From NCBI GenBank assembly GCA_963798985.1, contig CAWCVL010000002.1:124001-188000 (forward strand): a DNA stretch of 64,000 nt, read 5' to 3'. A program made the translations under genes and the position numbers. The notes beneath the pieces are model-generated. The model saw only the letters and a list, made by a program, of their open reading frames with translations. It searched no databases and was not told the DNA's origin. Positions 27,481-35,583 of the stretch are shown one piece after another; the first letter of the stretch is position 1; each line of letters starts with the position of its first letter. Source of the stretch: JACCTU01 sp963798985 (lineage in GTDB: Bacteria; Actinomycetota; Thermoleophilia; Gaiellales; Gaiellaceae).

Positions 27481-29296
27481 TCAATGCATTCTCCAGACGT
27501 GAAAGGCAGGGCCGTCGCCGGGAAGCTCCGCGGTCCCGTCGACGGTGACGTGCTCGCCGCCGAGGAGCGGCTCGAGCTCGCGCGCGTCGAGCGCCAGCCG
27601 GATCGGCTCATGCGGCGCGCGCGCGGCGAGGACGAGCAGCCGCTCGCTCGGGGACTCGCGCAGGAACGCGATCGCGTCGTCGCTCACGTGCGCGTAGCGA
27701 ATCCCGCCGCGCGCGAGCGCGTCGCTCGAGCGGCGGAGCGCGATCAAGCGCTTGAACTCCTCGAGCAGCGGCCGGTCCCACGTGTCGGGTGCGTCCCAGG
27801 GCATCGTGCGCCGCGCGTCCTCGCCCCACTCGCCCTCGAGGCCGAGCTCGTCCCCGGCGAAGACCATCGGGCACGCCGGGAGAGGTCATCTGCAGGCCGA
27901 CACCGACGAGCTGTTGCTCGCGTGAGCCGCTCACCGTCCGAAACCGCGCGGTGTCGTGGCTGTCGAGCAGCGTCCACGAGTGGAGCGCCGACTGCCACGG
28001 CAGGCCGGCCCTGAACGCGCGCATGGCGCCGACGGTGGCTCCGCCGCCGACCCGCGGCACGCCGACGGGCATCCCCCAGAACGACCGGCGGAGCTCGGCG
28101 GGCGGGTTCTCGCCCAGCAGCCACGACCAGACGGGCCGCAGAAAGCCCGCGTAGTTCATCGCGCCGTGCCAGCCGGTGCCGTCGAGGTCGCGGCGGAAGT
28201 CGTAGCCGTGCTCGGCGACGAGCAGCGCGTCTTCGGTGAGCGCACCGCGGATCAACTGAGCGACCTCACGGGTCAGCTCGATCCCGCGGTAGCGCCCGGT
28301 CATGTTCGCCACGTCGATTCGCCAGCCGTCCAGGCCGGCCTCGAGCCATCGCCGTGTCACGCCGACCATCCGCCGGCGGAGCTCGACCGAGCGCCAGTCG
28401 AGCTTCGGCAGGCTCGGGATGCCGAGCCACGACTCGTAGCCGGCCGGAAGGCTCGAGTCGAAGTAGTAGAGCTCGCGCTCGGGCGCGCTCGGGTCGGCGA
28501 GCGCGTCGACGAACCACTCGTGCCCGTTTCCCGTGTGGTTCGTGGTCAGATCGCTGATCACGCGCACACCGCGCGCGTGCGCGGCGGCGAGCAGCGAGCG
28601 AAGCGCGTCGTCGCCGCCGAGCAGCGGATCGACACGGTCGAAGCTCGTCGCGTCGTAGCGGTGCGTGCTGCTCGCAGGGAAGATCGGCGTCAGGTAGAGG
28701 GCGTTGACTCCGAGCTGCTCGATGTAGTCGAGGCGCTGCTCGACTCCGCGCAGGTCACCGCCGAACCACTCGCGAGGCGTGTTCGGGCCACGGCCGGTCG
28801 GCAGCTCGTTCCACGCGCGAGGCACCGCCCACTCGGGCGCTTCCACTCCGAGCTGTGATGTCGCGAAACGGTCGGGAAAGATCTCGTAGACGACCGAAGA
28901 GAGGTGCCACGCAGGCCCGTCGCCGAGCGAGAGCACGAAGTCGTCGCCGTCCGGAGACTCGTGCGCGCGCCGACCGTTGCCGTTCAACCACGTCCACCCG
29001 CCCTGCGGGCCGACGAGGACCCAGCGATACGAGGTGCTCGGGTTCGAGACCGGGAAGCTCGCCCTCCACCACGTCTCCGTCTCGGTCTCGCGGTCGACCT
29101 GTGCCCGCACCCAGCGCGGCTCGCCGTCGCGGACGTAGCGGAGGATCACGTCGTCGGCCGACCCGCGCGGAGCGCGGAGGCGCACGACGGCTTCGCCGCC
29201 GAGCTCGTCTGGGCGTTCGAGCACGTACTCGTCCGAGCCGTCGTGGTGCGGCTCCGAGAGGAGCGACGTTCCCGGCTCGAGCTGCGTCGCGCTCAT
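27481..29296 (-). CDS. Cytoplasmic GH13 glucosidase, cyclomaltodextrinase/neopullulanase-like
   Basis: About 605 residues without a signal peptide, so it acts on imported maltodextrins. An N-terminal beta domain (~1-150, with DVILRYVRDGEPRWVRAQVD and YRWVLVGPQGGWTWLNG) resembles the dimerising N-domain of neopullulanases. The barrel then reads VYEIFPDRFATS, GVNALYLTPIFPASSTHRYD, VRVISDLTTNHTGNGHEWF, the nucleophile site LDGWRIDVANMTG, the acid site LLVAEHGYDFRRD and LLDSHDTARFR. An indel near 27870 precedes FAGDELGLEGEWGEDARRTM and domain C. The ATG overlaps the true malG stop by 4 bases. Confidence 0.9.
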
Positions 29297-30244
29297 CCCT
29301 TGACCGCGCCGCCGGTCAAGCCCGGACACGATGAACTTCTGGAGGAAGAGGAACAGGAGCACGATCGGCGGGGCTGCAAGCACGACGCCGGCCGCGAACG
29401 CTCCCCAGTGCTCCGAGTACTGCTGGTCGATGAAGCCGAACAAGCCACGCGTGAGGGTGAACTTGTCCTCGGTCTGCATCAGCACGCTGGCGATCACGAA
29501 CTCGTTGACGACACCGATGAACGAGAAGAGCCCGATCACCGCGAGCACCGGCGCCGCGAGCGGAAGGATCACGCCCCAGAACACTTGAGCCGGTGTGGCT
29601 CCGTCGACGCGGGCCGACTCGTCGAGCTCGTTCGGGATCGTGTCGAAGAAGCCCTTCATCAGCCAGACGTTCACGCCCATCACGCCGCCGAGGTAGACGA
29701 GCATCAGTCCGGTGAGCGTGTTCAGGCCGATGAACCCGAACACCTCGCCGGTGTGCAGCACGATCAGGTAGATCGCGACGACGAGCAGCAGCTGAGGGAA
29801 CATCTGGATCAGGAGCAGCGCCAGCAGGCCCATCCGGCGACCCTTGAACCGAAAGCGGCTGAACGCGTACGCCGCGAGAGCCCCGAGGAGGACCGTCAGG
29901 ATTGCGGTGCCCGTCGCGACGAGCATCGTGTTTGCGTACCAGCGCGCGAACGGGATCTCGGTCGGTGGGTCGCCCGGCCTTCCGGCCACCTCGCCCTTGA
30001 GCAGCTGGCTGAAGTTCTCGAGCGTGACGTCGCGCGGGATCAGGGTTGCGCCGCCGAGCGTCTGGTCGGCGTTGAAAGCTGCGGAGAGGATGTAGGCGAT
30101 CGGGAAGAGCGCGAAGAGCACAGCGATCAGAGCGATCACGTGCCGCCACCAGTTCCCGCCGCCGCGCGGCCGCGTCCGCCGGGCTCTGACTCGGCTCCGC
30201 CAGCCGACCGCTGCTGCCGTTTGCGCCTGTTCGACCGTCGTCAT
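29293..30244 (-). CDS. malG: Maltodextrin ABC transporter permease MalG (one frameshift at the end)
   Basis: Inner-membrane permease of about 316 residues with six helices. Landmarks are HVIALIAVLFALFPIAYILS, SAAFNADQTLGGATLIPRDV, FARWYANTMLVATGTAILTV and the EAA loop for the ATPase PNELDESARVDGATPAQVFW. It ends in FLQKFIVSGL. In the given sequence the frame then runs straight into the next gene. Removing one extra base near 29320 (CTG read as CTTG) restores the family ending SGLTGGAVKG and a TGA at 29293 that overlaps the next ATG. Its start overlaps the malF stop by 4 bases. Confidence 0.95.
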
Positions 30245-31859
30245 CGGATGTTCTCCAGTGCGTTCGTACGCCAGAAGGCGAGGGACGAGATCGTCGCCAC
30301 GATGAGGAAGATGATCAGCGCGATCGCGCTCGCAAGCCCGTAGTCCTGACCTTTGCCCGAGGCGAACGCGATCTTGTACGTGTAGCTGATCAGGATGTCC
30401 GTGTCACCCGCGGTCGTCTGGTCACTCGACTGCGGGCCGCCGCCGGTCAGGAAGTAGATGTTCCCGAAGTTGTTGAAGTTGAAGGCGAACGACGCGATCA
30501 GCAGCGGCGCGACGACGATCAGGAGCAGCGGCAGCGTGACCTTGCGGAACACCTGCCAGGGCCCGCCGCCGTCGACGCGCGCAGCCTCCTTCAGCTCGAT
30601 CGGAATCGACTGGAGCGCGCCCAGCGAGATGAGGAAGAAGTAGGGCGAAGTCAGCCAGACGCTGACGAGGATCACCGAGACCTTCGCCCAGTTCGAGTCG
30701 AACAGCCACGGGATGTCGGTGTGCAGCAGCTTGTTGACGACCCCGAAGTCGTCGTTCAAGAGCCCCTGCCAGACGAGCAGCGAGAGGAAGCCGGGGATCG
30801 CGTACGGGAGGACGAGCAGCACGCGGTACGTGCGGAGGAAGTTCATTTCGGGCTTGTCGAGCGTGATCGCGAGGAGCAGCCCGAGGACGAACGAGATCAG
30901 CACCGCCAGAAACGCGAAGACGAACGTCCAGACGAAGACGCGCAGGAACGGATCACGAACCAGCGGGTTGTGGAGGATCTTGTCGAAGTTGGCCCACCCG
31001 ATGTTCGTCTTCCAACCGGGCTCGAGCTCCTCGCCGGAGGCGCGCCGTGAACGAGCCCTTGCCGTTGTCCGTGAACACGACGCCGCTCTCGATCCGCGTG
31101 AACTGATCCTTCACCGGGTCGTAGCGCAGCGTCGGCTCGAGCTCCACGGCGGTGTCCAGGCCCTCGGGCCGGATCGCCGCCGAGCCGGACGTGGGCACGG
31201 TGAACGCCGCGAGCTCGCGGTCGATGCGTGACCAGCTCGGGGCCTGTGACGAGCGTGTACCCCTCTGCGCTCGGCGATCCCGAGGTCGTCCACCTGCACG
31301 CTGCTCCGCTCGATCGGGATCAGCTCCTCCGTGGTCCCGACGAACGTGTTGCCGGTGTCCTCGTCGACGAGCAGCAGCACCAGCGCGCCGTCGGCGTCGC
31401 GGGCCGGCGCCATCAGGTACGACTTGCCGTCCGGCGGCGGCGCGAGCGAGTTGCCCTGGATCCCCTCGATCGCCTCGTCCTTGGCGAGGATGTGGCCGGT
31501 CGAGTAGTTCGTGAAGGCGACTTGCACCGTGTAGAAGATCGGGATCACCTGGAACGCGAGCATCAGCACCGTCCCGGGGATCAGGAACTTCAGCGGCAGC
31601 GCCCGCCCGCGCAGAGGTACGCGGCGTCGATCAGGATCGTCGTCACCGCGAGCACGGCGACGGCCGGCCACTTGCCCTCGTCGGCGAGCACGATCGCGGC
31701 CCAGACCGCGAGCCCGTTCATCAACGCGAGCAGCACGATCTTGATCGCGAGGCCGACCGGCCCCGAGAAGAACGGGGCTGCCCGCGAAGGGAAGGCCATC
31801 ACCGTCTGCGCGAACGTCGGGCGCGGCGGCACCTCGGCTCGAGCTGCGGTCGTCGTCAC
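30241..31859 (-). CDS. malF: Maltodextrin ABC transporter permease MalF (several frameshifts)
   Basis: Partner permease of about 540 residues with an extra-cytoplasmic loop as in MalF. GTG 31859 follows GGAGG by 4 bases. Helices IKIVLLALMNGLAVWAAIVL and KFLIPGTVLMLAFQVIPIFY come first. A soluble loop follows (HILAKDEAIEGIQGNSLAPP, LVLLLVDEDTGNTFVGTTEE), then GWANFDKILHNPLVRDPFLR. The permease core has LLVLPYAIPGFLSLLVWQGL and the EAA loop PIELKEAARVDGGGPWQVFR. Indels lie near 31612, 31240 and 31045. The core after 31030 is clean. It is separated from malE by a hairpin. Confidence 0.9.
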
Positions 31860-31883
31860 GTGGCCTCCGGAAGGGGACGAATG

Positions 31884-31914
31884 GATGGGCGCCCGGCCAT
31901 GCCGGGCGCCCATC
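31884..31914 (-). promoter_or_regulatory. Perfect 14-bp stem-loop in the malE-malF gap
   Basis: Bases 31884-31897 are the exact reverse complement of 31901-31914, with a 3-base loop. It begins 15 bases after the malE stop and ends 24 bases before the malF start. There is no U-run. In such operons an intercistronic hairpin lets the receptor message accumulate above the permease message, by partial termination or 3'-end protection. That role is inferred from position. Confidence 0.7.
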
Positions 31915-31929
31915 GTCGTTCAGTTCGGA

Positions 31930-33174
31930 TCAGCCGATCTTGTTCCTGATGTTGCGCGCAGCGGTCGTGAACGTCGGACGCGCGGCGGTCGCGGTCCCGT
32001 TCGTCGACTTCAACCACGCTCCGCCGAGCTCTTCCCAGACGCTCGACATCTGCGGGATGTTCGGCATCGGAACGCCGCCCGCGCCTGCGCGACCGAACTG
32101 CGCCAGCACGGGGTTGTTCACCTGCCTGCCGGCGACCGTGTTCGCCGGGAACCGACCGTTGGCCGCCGCGAGCGCCCGCTGCGAGGCGGGCAGCATGATG
32201 TAGCTCGCGACGAGGTCCTTCGCCAGCGTCGCCACGCCGTGGCTGTTGGCGTACCGGGTGACCATGAACCCCTGGACGCCGAGGAACGGCACCGACTTCA
32301 CCTTGATCCTCGGCACCTGCACGATCCGGAAGCGCAGACCGCTCGACCTGAGCGTGTCGGCCTCCCACGGGCCGGTGACCCAGAAGGCCGCCTGCCCCTT
32401 CAGGAACGCGTTCTTGGCGGTGTCGTAGTTGACCTTCGAGTTGATCAGGCCGAGCCGATCCCACGTGTCGATCATCGGCGCGTTCTTGAGGAACGTCGGG
32501 TTCGCGACGCCGATCGCCCTGGCGTTCAGGTTCCCCGCCTTGTTGCGGCCGAAGACGAAGCCACCGAGACCCGAGAAGAACGGGTACATGTGGTACGCGT
32601 CACCTGCGGGGGCCTGTGGAACGGCGATCGCGAGGTTGTCCGCGCTCCTGTTCTTGAACGCAAGCGCCTGCTTCTGGAGCGACGCAAACGTCTTCGGCAC
32701 GGTGGCCAGTCGCGTGTTCACGACGAGGCCGACGTTCTCCAGTGCCACGGGCGCCCCGTACAGGCGCTTGACGGCCGTCCCGTACGAGAAGGCGTCGAGC
32801 GCGTACTTCGGGAACTGCCTGAGGGTCGCTCTCTTCGGCGACAGCGGCAGGACGAGGCCGTCGGCAGCCAGCTGCCCGGTCCAGTCGTGCGCACCGATGA
32901 TGACGTCCGGAGCCGTTGCCGGCGCCACCGTCTTGAGCTGGTCGCGGATGTCGCCGAAGCCCTTCTCGACCACTACGACGGTCACGCCGCGGCGCGCTGC
33001 CCAGGCATTCGCGATCCGCTCGATGTCCGCACGGCGGTCCTTGTCCGTCCAGATCGTGAGCGTGCCGGCTGCGGCCGTTGAGCCCGAGACCGCTGCCGAC
33101 GCAGGAACGGCCGCGGCGACCATAGCGAGCATCACGACGACGACCAGAGCGCCGAACGCGGTTCTCCTACTCAT
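31930..33174 (-). CDS. malE: Maltose/maltodextrin solute-binding protein
   Basis: Extracytoplasmic receptor of 414 residues (type II binding fold, solute-binding family 1). A signal peptide FGALVVVVMLAMVAAAVPAS precedes GTLTIWTDKDRRADIERIAN. Then come APDVIIGAHDWTGQLAADGL, KRLYGAPVALENVGLVVNTR, DAYHMYPFFSGLGGFVFGRN, AAFWVTGPWEADTLRSSGLR and VPFLGVQGFMVTRYA, all typical of MalE and relatives. No lipobox Cys follows the signal peptide, so it looks secreted or wall-trapped and not a lipoprotein. A strong ribosome binding site (GAGGAGGA) lies 6 bases before the ATG. First gene of the operon. Confidence 0.95.
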   Translation of the reverse strand: MSRRTAFGALVVVVMLAMVAAAVPASAAVSGSTAAAGTLTIWTDKDRRADIERIANAWAARRGVTVVVVEKGFGDIRDQLKTVAPATAPDVIIGAHDWTGQLAADGLVLPLSPKRATLRQFPKYALDAFSYGTAVKRLYGAPVALENVGLVVNTRLATVPKTFASLQKQALAFKNRSADNLAIAVPQAPAGDAYHMYPFFSGLGGFVFGRNKAGNLNARAIGVANPTFLKNAPMIDTWDRLGLINSKVNYDTAKNAFLKGQAAFWVTGPWEADTLRSSGLRFRIVQVPRIKVKSVPFLGVQGFMVTRYANSHGVATLAKDLVASYIMLPASQRALAAANGRFPANTVAGRQVNNPVLAQFGRAGAGGVPMPNIPQMSSVWEELGGAWLKSTNGTATAARPTFTTAARNIRNKIG

Positions 33175-33217
33175 GTGAAATCCTCCTCATTGGGTCGAAA
33201 TCCGACTGCACGCGCTG

Positions 33218-33283
33218 TGGAACAACGTTTCATTTCAGCGATACAGCGAAACGAGACTATGGCAGTGGAGGCAGGCTCGTCAA
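33218..33283 (-). promoter_or_regulatory. malE promoter with a LacI-type operator
   Basis: On the minus strand TTGACG (33278-33283) and TAGTCT (33254-33259) are separated by 18 bases, a plausible -35/-10 pair. Downstream lies TGGAACAACGTTTCA (33218-33232), an imperfect match to the TGGAACGCGTTTCA palindrome also present at the lacI start, with one extra central base. The operator would sit about +15 to +30, where a bound repressor blocks elongation. Confidence 0.6.
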
Positions 33284-33319
33284 GGGTCCAGAGCGCTTTT
33301 TCGCCGGAGTGCGGCGCAT

Positions 33320-33380
33320 TTGCAAACGGACGCACGACCCTCTTATGATCGACCTCTCGATGAAACGCGTTCCACAGGAG
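33320..33380 (+). promoter_or_regulatory. lacI promoter, autoregulatory operator and ribosome binding site
   Basis: TTGCAA (33320-33325), an 18-base spacer and TATGAT (33344-33349) form a good sigma-70-type promoter. The near-perfect palindrome TGAAACGCGTTCCA (33361-33374) lies just past the expected transcript start. It is followed directly by AGGAG (33376-33380), 4 bases before the TTG start. Bound repressor would cover the start of the transcript, so autorepression is likely. Confidence 0.7.
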
Positions 33381-33384
33381 CCCC

Positions 33385-34389
33385 TTGGCATCGCTACGTG
33401 AGGTCGCTTCCCGCGCGGGGGTGAGCCTGGCAACGGCCTCGCGCGTCGCGAGCGGCGTCGACGGTGTCCGGCCGGAGACGCGCGAACGAGTCGAGGGCGC
33501 GATGCGCGACCTCCTCTACGTCCCGCCGGGCCGCAAGTCGGCGACGGGGGCGATCGGCCTGCTCGTCCCCGAGCTGACGAACCCGATCTTTCCTGCGCTC
33601 GCCCAGGCGATGGAGGCAAGGGCGACCGAGGCCGGGCTCGCGACGATCCTCTGCAACACCCGTGCCGCGGCGTTCCGGGAGGCCGACTACGTCCATATGC
33701 TCCTCGACCGTCGCGTCGACGGGATGATCTTCATCGCCTGCGAGATGACGCACCTCGCCGGCGAGCACGACCACTACGCGCGGCTGCTGGCCGAGGGCGC
33801 CCGACTCGTGTTCGTGAACGGCGCCCTCGACGGGATCGACGTCCCGTGTGTCTCGGTCGACGAGCGGCACGCAGGTTTTCTCGCGACGCGGCACCTGATC
33901 GCGCTCGGACACCGGCGCATCGGGTTCGTCGCGGGCCCCGCCGACTACCTTCCGACGCGGGAGAAAGCGGCCGGACGTCTCGACGCCCTGAGCCGGGAAG
34001 GGCTTTCCCCCGACGGCCTCGTCGTGAACGGCGAGTTCACGCTCGAGGGAGGCCGGCGTTCCGCCCGAACGCTGCTTTCCCGCCCGGACCGGCCCACCGC
34101 GGTCATCTGTTCGAGCGACGTGATCGCGATCGGGGTCCTCCAGGTCGCCCGCGAGCTCGGGCTCCGCATCCCCTCCGACCTGTCGGTGGTCGGCTTCGAC
34201 GGGATCGAGGCGGCGACGTGGGTCGAGCCTGAGCTGACGACGATCGCGCAGCCGATCGACCAGATCGCCTCGACCGCGGTCGAGTTGCTGCGGAGCGTGA
34301 TCAGCGACCCGACCCGGTCGTTGCCACGCGTGCTCCTGCAGCCCCGACTGCGCGCTGGAGGCTCGACGGCGGAGCCACCAGCGCCCTAG
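33385..34389 (+). CDS. LacI-family repressor, probable regulator of the maltodextrin operon
   Basis: 334-residue regulator. The N-terminal HTH reads SLREVASRAGVSLATASRVA then GVRPETRERVEGAMRDLLYV. The effector domain has IGLLVPELTNPIFPALAQAM, DGMIFIACEM, GHRRIGFVAGPADYLPTREK, AVICSSDVIAIGVLQVAREL and LSVVGFDGIEAATWVEPELT. The start is TTG 33385 because AGGAG sits 4 bases upstream and the HTH begins at residue 3. It is divergent from malE with operator-like palindromes at both promoters, so it probably represses both until maltodextrin binds. It is intact. Confidence 0.94.
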   Translation: MASLREVASRAGVSLATASRVASGVDGVRPETRERVEGAMRDLLYVPPGRKSATGAIGLLVPELTNPIFPALAQAMEARATEAGLATILCNTRAAAFREADYVHMLLDRRVDGMIFIACEMTHLAGEHDHYARLLAEGARLVFVNGALDGIDVPCVSVDERHAGFLATRHLIALGHRRIGFVAGPADYLPTREKAAGRLDALSREGLSPDGLVVNGEFTLEGGRRSARTLLSRPDRPTAVICSSDVIAIGVLQVARELGLRIPSDLSVVGFDGIEAATWVEPELTTIAQPIDQIASTAVELLRSVISDPTRSLPRVLLQPRLRAGGSTAEPPAP

Positions 34390-34408
34390 CTCCATCCATA
34401 CTGTTGGG

Positions 34409-34414
34409 TATAAT
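34409..34414 (+). promoter_or_regulatory. Perfect TATAAT -10 box of the AAA ATPase gene, probably leaderless
   Basis: TATAAT at 34409-34414 lies only 10 bases before the ATG at 34425. Transcription would start at or next to the start codon, giving a leaderless message; no ribosome binding site is visible. No good -35 is seen. The half-sites ATACTG (34399-34404) and CGGTAT (34420-34425) flank the box as an imperfect inverted repeat that could bind a regulator. Confidence 0.6.
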
Positions 34415-34424
34415 ACTCGACGGT

Positions 34425-35583
34425 ATGAGTAAACGAGACGAACCGAGGAACCCCTTCCGCTACGGCGCGCTCGCCTTCGACGAGGCGTTCACCGACCGCG
34501 AGCGCGAGCTCCGTGAGCTCAAGGCGGACATCCGCAACGGCCAGGACGTCGTCGTGTTCGCGCCCCGCCGGTACGGGAAGTCATCGCTCGTTCTCCGGGC
34601 GCTCAAGGACTTGCGGCGCCAGGGGGTCTTGAGCGCGCAGGTCGACCTGATGACGGCGCCGACGAAGGAGAAGCTCGCCGAGAAGCTCGCGAAGGCGATC
34701 CACGAGGGGATCGCCTCCCCGCTCTACCGCGCGCGCGAGCTGGCGCTCGGCGTCTTTCGCGGCCTCCGGATCACGCCCACGGTCACGATCGACCCGGAAG
34801 ACTCGTCGGTCTCGTTCGGCTTCGAGCCGGGCCGCGCGCCGGCGGACGTCGACGCGACGCTCGAGCGGCTGCTGACGCTGCCCGGCGAGCTGGCCGCCGA
34901 CCGCGGACGCGTCGTCGCGCTCGTCCTCGACGAGTTCCAGGAGGTCGTCGAGATCGACCCGAACCTCCCCAAGCTGATGCGCGCCGTCTTCCAGGCGCAG
35001 CCGGAGGTCGCGCACGTCTACCTCGGCTCGAAGCGGCACATGATGCGCTCGATCTTCAACGACGAGAACGAGCCGTTCTGGCGCAGCGCGAAGCAGGTGG
35101 AGCTCGACGTGATCCGGCCCGACCTGTTCGCGCCGTTCATCGCCGAGCGGTTCCGCTCGACCGGGAAGCGGATCGACGACGAAGCCGTCGCGACCGTGCT
35201 CGCGAAGACCGCGGGTCACCCCTACGCGACGCAGGAGCTCTGCTACTTCACCTGGGAGGCGACCGACCTGCGCTCGACAGCCACGCCGCTGCACGTGCGC
35301 GTCGGGCTCGAGGGCGTGCTGCGCTCGGAGCACGCGCACTTCTCGCTGATCTGGGAGGACGCGTCCGCGGGCGCAGCGGCTGCTGCTCTCTGCCCTCGCG
35401 GCGGAGCCCGGACGTCCGTACAGCGAGGAGTACCGCCGGCGGCACCGTCTCCCCGCTGCGACGAACGTGCAGAAGGCGCTCGCCGCGCTTCGGCGCCGCG
35501 AGCTCGTCGGGAAGCGCGAGGACGGCTCCTACGAGATCGTCGAGCCGTTCTTCGCCGAATGGATCAGGAACGAGCAAGCCTGA
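34425..35583 (+). CDS. AAA/STAND-like ATPase of the archaeal ATPase (PF01637-type) group, one frameshift
   Basis: About 386 residues. NPFRYGALAFDEAFTDRERE leads into the nucleotide site: Walker A VVVFAPRRYGKSSLVLRALK (~40-60) and Walker B RVVALVLDEFQEVVEIDPNL (~165-185). Then come VAHVYLGSKRHMMRSIFNDE (sensor-1 region), LFAPFIAERFRSTGKRIDDE and KTAGHPYATQELCYF. One extra G near 35370 shifts the frame. The rebuilt end reads AAQRLLLSALAAEPGRPYSE, LPAATNVQKALAALRRRELV and YEIVEPFFAEWIRNEQA, a winged-helix effector end. The physiological role is unknown; relatives occur as free genes. Stops abut the minus-strand gene. Confidence 0.85.

Noticed and set aside
27608..30244. An 878-residue permease-glycosidase fusion in one frame
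   Set aside because: The permease ends with the family tail SGLTGGAVKG and a TGA overlapping the next ATG once one extra base near 29320 is removed. The fusion is an artefact of that indel.
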